From positions 868,001-932,000 of the forward strand of contig CP073693.1 of NCBI GenBank assembly GCA_018228645.1: DNA of 64,000 nt, given 5' to 3'. The stretch is from Clostridiaceae bacterium Marseille-Q4143. GTDB lineage: Bacteria > Bacillota > Clostridia > Lachnospirales > Lachnospiraceae. The translations under genes were made by a program, and so were the position numbers. This document shows positions 33,870 through 42,357 of the stretch, one piece after another; positions within the stretch are counted from its first letter, which is position 1, and every line of letters begins with the position of its first letter. The notes beneath the pieces were generated by a model, which saw only the letters and a list, made by a program, of their open reading frames with translations, did no database searches and was not told where the DNA came from.

Positions 33870-34631
33870 TTATAAAATATTAATGTTTTTTTCTAATTTA
33901 TTCTCCCTTTCCTGCAAAACTCTCCGTTCTTCAAATATATCCATCGCTTTCTGATTATAAATCGCATTTTTTTCATCTGCTACCAACGCACCTGCTACGA
34001 GCGTGATCACCCGTTTCCGCATGATCGTAACCAATTCTCTTGCGTGAGTCGCAATGATCAAAGTCTTCCCCTGTCTGTGGATCTCATTAAACAAAAGCAT
34101 CATATCCCACGCTGCATCCGGGTCCAGATTTGCAGTCGGCTCATCGGCAATCAGAACATCCGGATTTACCGCCATTGCTCTCGCAAGCAGCATCCGTGCC
34201 TGTTCCCCACCAGAAAGTTCCTTCGGATAAGCATATGCTTTTTCTGCGATTCCTACAAGTCCGAGCGCCCGCATGATTTTTCGCTTCATCCCCTTTCCTC
34301 CCTGCTCCACTGCATAAAGAGCAAGGGCAACATTTTCATATACCGTCATGTTATTGAGCATCCCGATCTCAGGCGACATAATTCCCAGTCTTCTTCTATA
34401 ATGAGGAATCTCTTTCTCCTTTAACACCCCCAAAGCTTTCTGAAATCCAAAAACGTTTCCTGCTGTCGGTTCCTGCTGCTTTATCAGCAATTCTAACAAT
34501 GTACTTTTCCCCGCGCCGCTTTTTCCGGTCACAAAAACAAACTCTCCTTTTTCAATCTGGAAAGAAATATCTTCTAAAGCAATCTGCTCCTGAAATACTT
34601 TTGTAACATGATCAAATACAATTTCTGCCAT
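33870..34631 (-). CDS. FtsE-like ABC transporter ATP-binding protein (solitary)
   Basis: A 253-residue ATPase of the FtsE type: MAEIVFDHVTKVF, Walker A VTGKSGAGKST, Q-loop region, signature LSGGEQARMLLARA, Walker B VLIADEPTANLD, H-loop ATHARE, and a C-terminal extension rich in Glu/Lys. FtsE normally partners the membrane protein FtsX, but no ftsX-like gene adjoins here. It is the first gene of an operon with the nucleotidyltransferase-like gene and two chemoreceptors. The ATG at 34631 has GAGG upstream; an in-frame start at 34736 lies upstream of the promoter and is rejected. Confidence 0.8.
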   Translation of the reverse strand: MAEIVFDHVTKVFQEQIALEDISFQIEKGEFVFVTGKSGAGKSTLLELLIKQQEPTAGNVFGFQKALGVLKEKEIPHYRRRLGIMSPEIGMLNNMTVYENVALALYAVEQGGKGMKRKIMRALGLVGIAEKAYAYPKELSGGEQARMLLARAMAVNPDVLIADEPTANLDPDAAWDMMLLFNEIHRQGKTLIIATHARELVTIMRKRVITLVAGALVADEKNAIYNQKAMDIFEERRVLQERENKLEKNINIL

Positions 34632-34670
34632 TTTTCCTCGCCTGCTCCCGCAAAAATTCATTCTCCAAAC

Positions 34671-34699
34671 ACTATACTGTTTTCCCGGCATTTCGTCAA
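34671..34699 (-). promoter_or_regulatory. Sigma-A promoter of the ATPase/chemoreceptor operon
   Basis: On the minus strand TTGACG (34699-34694), a 17-nt spacer and TATAGT (34676-34671), about 40 nt before the ATPase start. Confidence 0.82.
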
Positions 34700-34800
34700 T
34701 CGTACCAATCAAAAAATCTGCCGTATCAAATCCCACTTCCGGAAATCTCTTCCCGAAAGTGTAGATTTTTCTACGGCAGACTGTTCATCTTAATATGCTG

Positions 34801-35205
34801 TTATTCTTCATAATAAGAATCTTTGCCTGCGACTCTCCGACTTAACGCACGATCAATCCTACGTATATTTTCCATTGTATGGTTTCTTTGTCTGCTGATC
34901 ATACTGATCCGCTCAGCCTCGGATTCTTTTCGCTCAGAAAGCTGCTCTCCCTCCAAAAGCCGTTTGATGTCATTCTTTAAGTCATCGTCCATACTCTCGA
35001 GCAATTCGCTGATTGCTCGCTTTGCCTGTGAAACCCGTTCCATTTCGGACTGACGCATCTCAAGGATAAGATTCGCAGATTTCCGGTCACTATGATTCAA
35101 CGTTTCTTCCAGTTCACAGGTAAGTCTTTCAATCTCTACGATCTCGCGATATTCTCGATAAACCAGTTTCAAGATTTCTTCTAGCATTTCCTCTATATAA
35201 CTCAT
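34801..35205 (-). CDS. Small coiled-coil protein after fliS (possible export chaperone)
   Basis: A 134-residue, highly charged, almost fully helical protein (MSYIEEMLEEILKLVYREYR, then Glu/Arg/Ser-rich heptads) with no signal or membrane segment. It starts 10 nt after the end of fliS, so it is part of the fliD-fliS unit. In many Firmicutes this position holds FliT or another small chaperone; the sequence does not allow me to call FliT. Role in flagellar export is inferred from position and shape only. Confidence 0.6.
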   Translation of the reverse strand: MSYIEEMLEEILKLVYREYREIVEIERLTCELEETLNHSDRKSANLILEMRQSEMERVSQAKRAISELLESMDDDLKNDIKRLLEGEQLSERKESEAERISMISRQRNHTMENIRRIDRALSRRVAGKDSYYEE

Positions 35206-35214
35206 GCGATCTCC

Positions 35215-35586
35215 TTATATGCCGCTCGTCTTATTTGCTTCGCGAAATGCATCCCGTAATTCTATCACAAGAGGACGAAGTTCTTCGATTACTGTTTTTT
35301 TTCTGCCCGCCTGTAATCTACTTATCTCGTATAGAAAGAAATCGTACATACGCTGCAAATCCCTGCTGATACTATACTCTGTATTTAACGTTTCCTGAAG
35401 ATATTGTACGATCTCCTGCGCGCGTTTTACCGAAGCGTCAAATATGTCAAACTCCTCTTTCTCCAATGCTAACTCCGCTTTCGTAAGGCGTTTGACCAGC
35501 TCATCATACAGCAAAAGTAACATCTCACCTCTGGTCATCGTATTGACTGACTGCATCTTGTATTGCTGATAACCATTCTGATACAT
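35215..35586 (-). CDS. fliS: Flagellar export chaperone FliS
   Basis: A 123-residue protein with YQNGYQQYKMQSVNTMTRGE and LLLLYDELVKRLTKAELALE, the FliS signature; it binds the C-terminus of flagellin and prevents premature polymerisation in the cytosol. It lies 27 nt after fliD, the classic order. It would deliver the flagellin encoded at 14658-16121. Confidence 0.95.
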   Translation of the reverse strand: MYQNGYQQYKMQSVNTMTRGEMLLLLYDELVKRLTKAELALEKEEFDIFDASVKRAQEIVQYLQETLNTEYSISRDLQRMYDFFLYEISRLQAGRKKTVIEELRPLVIELRDAFREANKTSGI

Positions 35587-35612
35587 ATACTTATCCTTTC
35601 TTTACCATTCCA

Positions 35613-38039
35613 TTAATAACCGCTGCCAAACTGTGAAAGCCAGCTGCTCTGACTGTTCATCTGTGCGATCACAGATTCCAGTGCGGTAAACTGTTTGATG
35701 TAACGGTCCTGCTCCATCTTCAAAGTATCCTGAAGACTTTCGATTCGGGCGTCAATTTCCTCTAACTGCTTGTAGACCGCATTCTGCGTAATACTTGCCG
35801 GCGATTTGATCGACCCTGCTCTCTCGATCAGGATTCCTTTCGGTTCTCCCAATGTCTTCGCATATTTGTCAAATGCTGTTTTCATATTTACCGCAATGCC
35901 CGCCTGGGAGACCACGTTTCCATCTTCATCTTTCACCGCTTCCTTGGTGAACATCTCTTTTACTCCCTCTGGGTCCGATTTCAGCGCTGCACGAAAAGCG
36001 CTTTCATCAAAAGAGAGTTTTCCATTATCTGATGTGGTACTCGATGTTGTGAGACCAATCTTTTTCAAAGCCGCCTGATCTGCCGGAGAAAGAACAAAAC
36101 GCAGACTGTTGCTCAAACCTTTCAGATCGTTGTCATTAAACAAAAGTCCCTCTTTCGCCTTTTCCTCCCATGCTTCGATCTCGCTCTCGCTCAATTCTTC
36201 TTTCTGAGCTGATGTAAGCGGCGGGTAGTCCCGATTCGGCTTCGTTCGGGTCTCCTTATTAACAAGTTCGATGATCTCATTATACTCTTCGACCATCTTT
36301 TTGACCGTCTCCACGATCTTGTCCTCATCCACCTTCGCGTCAAATGTTACCGCTTCCGCTGACGGATCTAATTTCAGTTCACCGGTCGCCTCGTCTTTCA
36401 CATATCCAAATTCCCCGTTGACAGAAATTGTCATGCCGTCTACTTTAAAGCTGTTGGAATCCCGGACCAGATCCATTGTCTGGTCGGAACCGGCGTATTT
36501 CACTGTGACAATGGCATCCTGACCGTCCGTCTTATTGAACTCACCAAAAATCTTGGCGAAATCGCCGCTGACATCGATCTTACCACTGGCTCCGTTCGCC
36601 GTTGCCGAAAAAACGAACGAGTCGGAAGAATTCTGATAGGTGACCTGAACGCCCGCATCCGACTCATTGATCTTATCCATCAGCGTCCGTACAGTATCTT
36701 CCGCTTTCACTTCGATCGATTTTCCATTAATCTCAATTGTTTTAGGGAACGTCATATTTTGGGCGCCTGCCAGTCCTGATTCTGCAATTTTAGCGTCCAG
36801 ATTTACCCGGTTAGACTCCCCGTAATTCATCTTAAACGCGCCATTCGCCCCCAACAATCCCACATCACCTGAAGATACGGCAAGAATCGAGGACTGATCC
36901 ATTTTTCCATTCGGAGTCGTCGTCTGAAAACCGAGACTATAAAGTCCGCTTCCGTCTTTTTTTGCCTCCACTTTCACTCTGCCCGCTCCAAATGCATCGT
37001 CAAGCTGATCCTGCATGGATTCAGTCAGTTTATTCATGATCCGCTCTTGCCCTGTCGCTCCATATGCACTGTTGTTCTGTGCATTCTCCAACTCTTCTTT
37101 CGTCGGCATCTTGATAGATTTGGACATTCCATTATAAGTAAATGTCAGTTCCTTTTCTGCAATTCTGTCGATAAAACTTGTCTTTGTATAAATGTCGTCT
37201 TCTGTAATATCCCGAACAGAAGAAAGCCCCTGCTCCGTAATATCCAACTCCTTAAACTCACTATCCGGTTTATCTTTGAACCCAAGATAAGATAACGCGC
37301 TGCCCCCGGTAAGTTTGAAAATATTTCCGGCATTTTCTTTATCTTTGAACACAATCTTATCGCCGCTTGTCTCCACTTGCAAAACTTCGCTAAGTTTTTT
37401 ACCTTTGCCAACTTCTATATCCTGAAATGCACGGTTCAGCGAATCGGCAATATTTTCAACCGTATCGTACTTGTACTCTTTTCCATTCGCGTCTTTTCCT
37501 GACGGCAATGTAATCGTATAATTCTTATCCGCATAATTGATCTTGATCGTAGATCCCGGGAGATTCTCTGCTTTTTGTACTTCCAAAGGATCGATCGCTC
37601 CCGTTTCCAGAGTCCGGTCTGACGCCGGAATCTTCGATGTCATCTGAGCCTTTCTCGCAAGCTGCTTTACTCCCAAAATCGAGAGCGTATCCGCCGTAGA
37701 TGAAGTCCCGGATACACTTACATACTTACTGTTCGCTCCTAACGCCGTGATCAGATTCCTCCCCCAGAAACTGTTGCTGAATAAATTCGTTGAAGATGAA
37801 TATGTAGATAAATACTTATCCGCAAATCCGATCATCTTGTCTGTAATCCCCCTGATCGCATTCTGCTCCCATTGCAGTAAATCCTTTTTTTGCTGCTGTT
37901 TATAAATCTTACTGGTCGTCCCCTGCGTCATGCCTTCAATCAGGGAATCCCGATCCAGACCGCTCGCCAAACCACCGTATCCTTTTAACCCATTCAGGCT
38001 GCTGCTTGTTGTTCCGCTTAATCCACCTATACTTGCCAT
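35613..38039 (-). CDS. fliD: Flagellar filament cap protein FliD (HAP2)
   Basis: An 808-residue capping protein, longer than the usual 450-550 residues, as often in gut Lachnospiraceae. The N-terminus (GYGGLASGLDRDSLIEGMTQ) and the C-terminal coiled coil (ALESVIAQMNSQSSWLSQF) form the conserved D0/D1. The extra length is in a central repeat-like domain. The frame opens at 38069, but AAAGGAGAGG before the ATG at 38039 (product MASIGGLSG) sets the start. First gene of fliD-fliS-coiled coil. Confidence 0.95.
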   Translation of the reverse strand: MASIGGLSGTTSSSLNGLKGYGGLASGLDRDSLIEGMTQGTTSKIYKQQQKKDLLQWEQNAIRGITDKMIGFADKYLSTYSSSTNLFSNSFWGRNLITALGANSKYVSVSGTSSTADTLSILGVKQLARKAQMTSKIPASDRTLETGAIDPLEVQKAENLPGSTIKINYADKNYTITLPSGKDANGKEYKYDTVENIADSLNRAFQDIEVGKGKKLSEVLQVETSGDKIVFKDKENAGNIFKLTGGSALSYLGFKDKPDSEFKELDITEQGLSSVRDITEDDIYTKTSFIDRIAEKELTFTYNGMSKSIKMPTKEELENAQNNSAYGATGQERIMNKLTESMQDQLDDAFGAGRVKVEAKKDGSGLYSLGFQTTTPNGKMDQSSILAVSSGDVGLLGANGAFKMNYGESNRVNLDAKIAESGLAGAQNMTFPKTIEINGKSIEVKAEDTVRTLMDKINESDAGVQVTYQNSSDSFVFSATANGASGKIDVSGDFAKIFGEFNKTDGQDAIVTVKYAGSDQTMDLVRDSNSFKVDGMTISVNGEFGYVKDEATGELKLDPSAEAVTFDAKVDEDKIVETVKKMVEEYNEIIELVNKETRTKPNRDYPPLTSAQKEELSESEIEAWEEKAKEGLLFNDNDLKGLSNSLRFVLSPADQAALKKIGLTTSSTTSDNGKLSFDESAFRAALKSDPEGVKEMFTKEAVKDEDGNVVSQAGIAVNMKTAFDKYAKTLGEPKGILIERAGSIKSPASITQNAVYKQLEEIDARIESLQDTLKMEQDRYIKQFTALESVIAQMNSQSSWLSQFGSGY

Positions 38040-38106
38040 CTTGATCCTCTCCTTTGTTTTTATCGACAATTCCGGACGGAATTCTACAATTTTACTCTAT
38101 ACTTAT

Positions 38107-38114
38107 TTATCGGC
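38107..38114 (-). promoter_or_regulatory. Possible sigma28 -10 element of fliD
   Basis: The minus strand carries a perfect GCCGATAA about 68 nt upstream of the fliD start. No good -35 (TAAA at 14-16 nt) is visible, so the assignment is tentative. The 15-nt context ACTATATGCCGATAA is identical to 5817-5831. Confidence 0.4.
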
Positions 38115-38166
38115 ATATAGTATACTTTAAATAATAGTTATTTCATTTATGAATGGAGGAATTATT

Positions 38167-38952
38167 TTGACTACAATTATTGCGCTCACGAATCAAAAAG
38201 GCGGAGTGGGGAAGACAACCACATCCAGTGCGCTGGCTGCTGGTTTATCCTCTTTTTATAACAAAAAAGTCCTTGCGATCGATTTTGACCCTCAGGGCAG
38301 TCTCGGATTCAGTCTCGGACTTGACATTGAGAATTCCAGCACGATCTACGACGTTCTGAAAGGAAATGTTCCCATACAAGATGCGATCCAGACAACCGAT
38401 TACTGCGACATTATCACATCAAACATTCTTTTAAGCGGTGCGGAACTGGAATTTACTTCCGCTGACCGGGAACTCTGTTTAAAAAAGGCATTGGCTCCTG
38501 TAATAGATCATTATGATTTCATCATTATAGATACTCCGCCGGCTCTGAACATCCTGACGGTAAATGCATACGTTGCAGCGGATCATCTGATCATCCCGAT
38601 GGCACCCGAGATTCTAAGTCTTTTAGGTCTTACCCAGTTGAAAGAAACCATCGATTCCGTGCGTGAAAAGCTCAATCCATCCTTGAACGTACTTGGTCTG
38701 ATTCTTACCAAATACAACAGACGTACGCTTCTTGCAAAAGAGGTCAAAGAGATGGCGGAAAATATCGCCGGACAGATTGGTTCCTGTGTCTTCCATACGC
38801 AGATCCGTGCCAGCGTATCTGTTGCAGAAGCGCCCGCTCACGGACTTAGCGTCTATGATCATGCTCCACGTTCCAATCCATCTCTGGACTACAAAGAGTT
38901 TGTAAAAGAAGTCATGGATAAAATTACCACGGTTTCTATGGAGACAAAATAA
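38167..38952 (+). CDS. ParA/Soj-family ATPase in the motility locus
   Basis: A 261-residue MinD/ParA-type ATPase. The deviant Walker A TNQKGGVGKTTT, switch motif DFDPQGSLG and IIDTPPALN are complete, and Soj-like elements (LDYKEFVKEVM near the end) follow. Such ATPases position plasmids, chromosomes, chemoreceptor arrays or flagella. The TTG at 38167 is preferred because GGAGGA lies 6 nt upstream; an ATG at 38149 overlaps that ribosome site. It is transcribed divergently from fliD and overlaps the ComFB-domain gene by one base (TAATG). FlhG-type hallmarks were not seen. Confidence 0.88.
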   Translation: MTTIIALTNQKGGVGKTTTSSALAAGLSSFYNKKVLAIDFDPQGSLGFSLGLDIENSSTIYDVLKGNVPIQDAIQTTDYCDIITSNILLSGAELEFTSADRELCLKKALAPVIDHYDFIIIDTPPALNILTVNAYVAADHLIIPMAPEILSLLGLTQLKETIDSVREKLNPSLNVLGLILTKYNRRTLLAKEVKEMAENIAGQIGSCVFHTQIRASVSVAEAPAHGLSVYDHAPRSNPSLDYKEFVKEVMDKITTVSMETK

Positions 38953-39644
38953 TGGCAAGAAAAAGTAATAAAACGGCACACGTCTTAAATCTTTTATCCG
39001 GGCACGATACGAAAAAAGAGCCGGAAAAAGAACTGGAAACGGATGTGAAAAAGGACGCGGATCCGATATCGGAACAAGATTCCCAACCAAAGGACGCCCA
39101 ACAACCGCACCCGGATCCGGAACCGACAGAAAAAATCCCACAGGGAAAAATATCTGTTCCCGATTCCCCCTCTGTCTCGATCATCGATCAGACGGAAAAA
39201 GATCCGGTGGCAGAACAGATTCAGGCAAATCTCTTTCAGGAATTTCAAAAAGAACATGATATGAATCCGGAAGAATCCCAAAAAGAATCCTGGGAAAAAG
39301 AGCCGGAAGCAGAACCGGTAGCCGAGCCGGAATCAACGATCGTATCTGAACCAGAACCAGAGCCGGAATTTGTGCGGATCAATGTTATGGAGCGGATCGT
39401 CAGCGATAAGATCATTTATTTTATGCGTCAGTTTGAATGTTGTACCTGTGAGAAGTGTATTGCTGACACTATTGCCCTGACGCTGAACGGACTTCCGCCA
39501 AAATACATTGTTACAGAACCGGCAGCCGAAGCCCCGTTGCTTAGCTTCTATACCAACCATTTCATTTCCGAGATCACGGTGGAAGCAACGAAAGCATGTA
39601 TGACTGTAAAAGAAACTCCAAGACATAAAAATGGTGCATCCTGA
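38952..39644 (+). CDS. ComFB-domain protein with a Pro/Glu-rich linker, partner of the ParA-like ATPase
   Basis: A 230-residue protein. Residues 1-140 are low-complexity and acidic, with repeated EPEPE and EAEPVAEPE tracts. The C-terminal domain (from about 143) is ComFB-like: RINVMERIVSDKIIYFMRQF, CTCEKCIADTIALTLNGLPP with the conserved CxCxxC cluster, and KYIVTEPA. ComFB-type domains have been linked to competence and, in cyanobacteria, to c-di-nucleotide binding. Translational coupling to the ParA-like ATPase suggests a positioning adaptor. A strong terminator follows. Confidence 0.78.
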   Translation: MARKSNKTAHVLNLLSGHDTKKEPEKELETDVKKDADPISEQDSQPKDAQQPHPDPEPTEKIPQGKISVPDSPSVSIIDQTEKDPVAEQIQANLFQEFQKEHDMNPEESQKESWEKEPEAEPVAEPESTIVSEPEPEPEFVRINVMERIVSDKIIYFMRQFECCTCEKCIADTIALTLNGLPPKYIVTEPAAEAPLLSFYTNHFISEITVEATKACMTVKETPRHKNGAS

Positions 39645-39650
39645 TTCAAT

Positions 39651-39711
39651 ATAGGGGGATTGCCGGAACAATTCACAAATTGCCCGGCAATCCCCCTATG
39701 TTATCTTTTTA
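39651..39711. terminator. Bidirectional terminator between the ComFB gene and the fla/che operon
   Basis: A 16-bp stem (atagggggattgccgg / ccggcaatccccctat, 39651-39699) is followed on the plus strand by TTATCTTTTT. It separates convergent units. Confidence 0.9.
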
Positions 39712-40944
39712 TGCTTTTGCTACAACATTCTCCCAGATCTCGCTTACTTCTTCCACGCATTCCATATAAATCTGCGCCATTACGTTTGTCTGCAATCCCA
39801 ATTCATCCGAAAGCTTCTTGATTTCCGTCCAGTCCGCTCTCTCATAAGCCAGGATCAGGTGATATAATGTCCCGGCTTCACCCTCGCCTGAGATCAGTGC
39901 TTTCTTCACTTCCTCAACGATCGGGATTTCATTTAAGATCTCCTCCATAGTCGCATCGATCATACATTCCAGTGTGGAAAACATTCCCATCAGATACGCG
40001 TCTGCCGGAGCGATCGGAAAATGTCCCATCTTCTTCACCAATGCCGCTGCAAAATTCGCCCGCATAAATGACGTTTTCATCAGTTCTTCCGTTCCGGATT
40101 CTTCCTTCCGAAAACTTAACAGATATACCCACTGTTTTAACTGGTTGATTCCAACCCGCATAATAGCCTGCCGTACGGAAGCAGTTCTGTGTTTTGCCGA
40201 AAAATAAGCTGAGTTCGCCATTTTCAGCAGCGCATAGGTCAGCGCGGCGTCTCTCGTCACGATCTGTTCCATCACTTCCATATCCGGCTCATCTTTTGTA
40301 ACTTCCATGATCAGCTGGTAAAGATTTCCCTGAAGATATTCCATCTTCCCTACTTTTGATACCGATGTATCAGAAATATACGCGCCCTCTACATAATCTG
40401 TATGGATTTCTTTCGCAAGGAGAAACGCTTCTTTCGTATTGATGCTTGTAGCGATCACTTCTTTTCCGAATCCATGCGCCATATCCACCACATTTTCCAG
40501 GCTCCGGCGTTCCCGGTCTTCCTCTTCTCCGGTCACTTTCACTTTGACATAATCTACATATTCCAACATACTGAAATATTTCGGGATGAACCGGAAATCA
40601 TTGATCGCAAAATGATACCCCTCTTCGCGGTATTTTTCGATCAGGATCGAAGCTAACGGATGGATCACAACATTGTCCTCTATCTGGATCACGATCATAT
40701 CTTTGTCAAAGATCTTCGGTGTATTGCGGAACAAAAGCGTCGGCGTAAATGTCATAAACGTTTTCCGGTCCCGGAATATCTTACTTGAATTTTCAGTCAA
40801 AAAGGCGGTCATTGCGTTCGCTGCCGCACTGTCCACGCTGGAATTGTAGAGACTCTCTGCGTCGCTCTGCACCAGAAGTTCGTATCCCATAATCTCGCTT
40901 GTATCTGTCTTTTTAATCAATTGTCTGGCAATAATCTTCTCCAT
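39709..40944 (-). CDS. EAL-like/HDOD-domain protein (YuxH type), catalytically degenerate
   Basis: A 411-residue protein of the EAL-HDOD architecture. The N-terminal EAL fold has YELLV in place of EALLR and INDFRF in place of the DDFGTG metal loop, so c-di-GMP hydrolysis is not expected. The C-terminal HDOD domain (about 205-400) has LLKMANSAYFS and AIMRVGINQLKQWVYLL. Members act as signalling adaptors. It is the last gene of the long fla/che operon, 4 nt after cheV, so a motility role is likely; it may respond to c-di-GMP like the PilZ protein at 16.4 kb. Confidence 0.85.
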   Translation of the reverse strand: MEKIIARQLIKKTDTSEIMGYELLVQSDAESLYNSSVDSAAANAMTAFLTENSSKIFRDRKTFMTFTPTLLFRNTPKIFDKDMIVIQIEDNVVIHPLASILIEKYREEGYHFAINDFRFIPKYFSMLEYVDYVKVKVTGEEEDRERRSLENVVDMAHGFGKEVIATSINTKEAFLLAKEIHTDYVEGAYISDTSVSKVGKMEYLQGNLYQLIMEVTKDEPDMEVMEQIVTRDAALTYALLKMANSAYFSAKHRTASVRQAIMRVGINQLKQWVYLLSFRKEESGTEELMKTSFMRANFAAALVKKMGHFPIAPADAYLMGMFSTLECMIDATMEEILNEIPIVEEVKKALISGEGEAGTLYHLILAYERADWTEIKKLSDELGLQTNVMAQIYMECVEEVSEIWENVVAKA

Positions 40945-40948
40945 TCCA

Positions 40949-41857
40949 CTATCTCCTTTCCAGCAACGTGTCCATGACTTCCACTAAATGACCAATTTCC
41001 GGCTTGGAAAGCTGCTCATCTGCGCCAAGCTGTTTTCCTTTGATCCGCATTTCACTGTTGATCAAAGAAGAGAAAATGATCAGCGGGATCCCTTTCATCT
41101 CCTCATCTGATTTCACCAGCTTCGTCAGATGATGCCCGTCCATCTCCGGCATCTCGATATCCGTAATAATCAAATCCGCACTTTCATCCAATGTGTTGTT
41201 CTTCTTCGCCGTTGTCAGATAATCCCATGCTTCTTTTCCGTTATTAAAATTGATCACATTCGTATAGCCTGCCTTTGCCAGGGAATCCATGATCATTTTG
41301 GTCAGCAAAATGGAATCTTCCGCTAAAACGATCTTTTCCTGCCGCTTGGAACGTTTTCCCATCTTTGTGATCTCTTCCACCTGGATTCCGGTCTCCGGAG
41401 CGATCTCCGCCACAATTTTTTCAAAGTCAAGGATCGTCACCAGATTGTCTCCGCACTGGGCGATTCCGGTTGCCACGCCCTCTTCCCCGTGAGTGATCGT
41501 TTTATCCGGTTTCTGAATATCTGTCCACGAGATTCTGCTGATCCCCACAACACTGTGAACGCGAAATGCAATATGCATTTTATTGAAGTTTGTAACGATA
41601 AATAAATCTCTCGGATGCTTTTCGCATTCCTGTTTCGTGAGATATTTCGGCAAGTCCACAACCGTCAGCAGGATCTCCCTCGGTTTAAAGATCCCCTCCA
41701 CAGCGTTGTGGGAATGCGGGATCGGTTTTACCTTATCCGCCATCATGATCTCCCGAACCTTTGCCACATTGATGCCATACAGTTCGTCATTGATTGTGAA
41801 CTGCATGATCTCAATCTCATTTGTCCCTGATTCCAATAATATCTTTGTATCTGCCAT
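40949..41857 (-). CDS. cheV: Chemotaxis protein CheV
   Basis: A 302-residue fusion of a CheW domain (FTINDELYGINVAKVREIM, VEGIFKPREILLTVVDLP) with a receiver domain (LAEDSILLTKMIMDSLAKAG, phospho-Asp in ITDIEMPEMDG, Lys in LSKPE). It couples receptors to CheA and adapts the array when phosphorylated. It lies between cheD and the EAL-HDOD gene in the operon. With cheW at 21.0 kb the organism has both coupling proteins. Confidence 0.95.
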   Translation of the reverse strand: MADTKILLESGTNEIEIMQFTINDELYGINVAKVREIMMADKVKPIPHSHNAVEGIFKPREILLTVVDLPKYLTKQECEKHPRDLFIVTNFNKMHIAFRVHSVVGISRISWTDIQKPDKTITHGEEGVATGIAQCGDNLVTILDFEKIVAEIAPETGIQVEEITKMGKRSKRQEKIVLAEDSILLTKMIMDSLAKAGYTNVINFNNGKEAWDYLTTAKKNNTLDESADLIITDIEMPEMDGHHLTKLVKSDEEMKGIPLIIFSSLINSEMRIKGKQLGADEQLSKPEIGHLVEVMDTLLERR

Positions 41858-41871
41858 TTTCCCTCTCCTCC

Positions 41872-42354
41872 TTAGATATATTTCTCCTGACGGCTCGCTG
41901 TTCGTATCGATACCTGACCGGTCGATACATCCAGAAGCATCGTTCGTGCATAATTTGATCCGGTATCTTCTCCGGTGATCCGAAGCCCCTCCGCTTTCAA
42001 AATACTTTTTACTTTGATGATATTCCGCTCTCCGATATTGCCCAGACCGCCTATTCCTTTCATTTCAAACATCTTTGCGCCACCTGCGATCTTACAAACT
42101 GTCCGTCCTTTCTGACCGCCGAATGTATAGAACTTTCGAAGTGTTTCCTGTATACCTGTGTCCGCATATTTCAAAATATTGGAATCCTGCGAATTTGTTT
42201 TTTCCGGGAGCATGATATGGAGCAGCGCCCCTAACTTTATCATTGGATCATAAAAGGTAATTCCGATACATGAACCCAGCGCATATGTAATCAGTACTCC
42301 CTCCTGTCTGGTAAGCTTCATGTCCGCAATTCCCACAGATATCTTCTTCTGCAT
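41872..42354 (-). CDS. cheD: Chemoreceptor glutamine deamidase CheD
   Basis: A 160-residue enzyme that deamidates receptor glutamines and is regulated by CheC. The catalytic Cys and His are in LGSCIGITFYD and LLHIMLPE; Thr and Asn residues complete the site. It follows cheC by 3 nt, matching the usual cheC-cheD coupling. Length is normal. Confidence 0.95.
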   Translation of the reverse strand: MQKKISVGIADMKLTRQEGVLITYALGSCIGITFYDPMIKLGALLHIMLPEKTNSQDSNILKYADTGIQETLRKFYTFGGQKGRTVCKIAGGAKMFEMKGIGGLGNIGERNIIKVKSILKAEGLRITGEDTGSNYARTMLLDVSTGQVSIRTASRQEKYI

Positions 42355-42357
42355 AAG

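Noticed and set aside
34731..34765. Terminator between the fliS unit and the FtsE-like operon
   Set aside because: A hairpin (cacttccgg / cccgaaagtg) exists, but on the minus strand it lacks a following U-run, so termination there is not supported.
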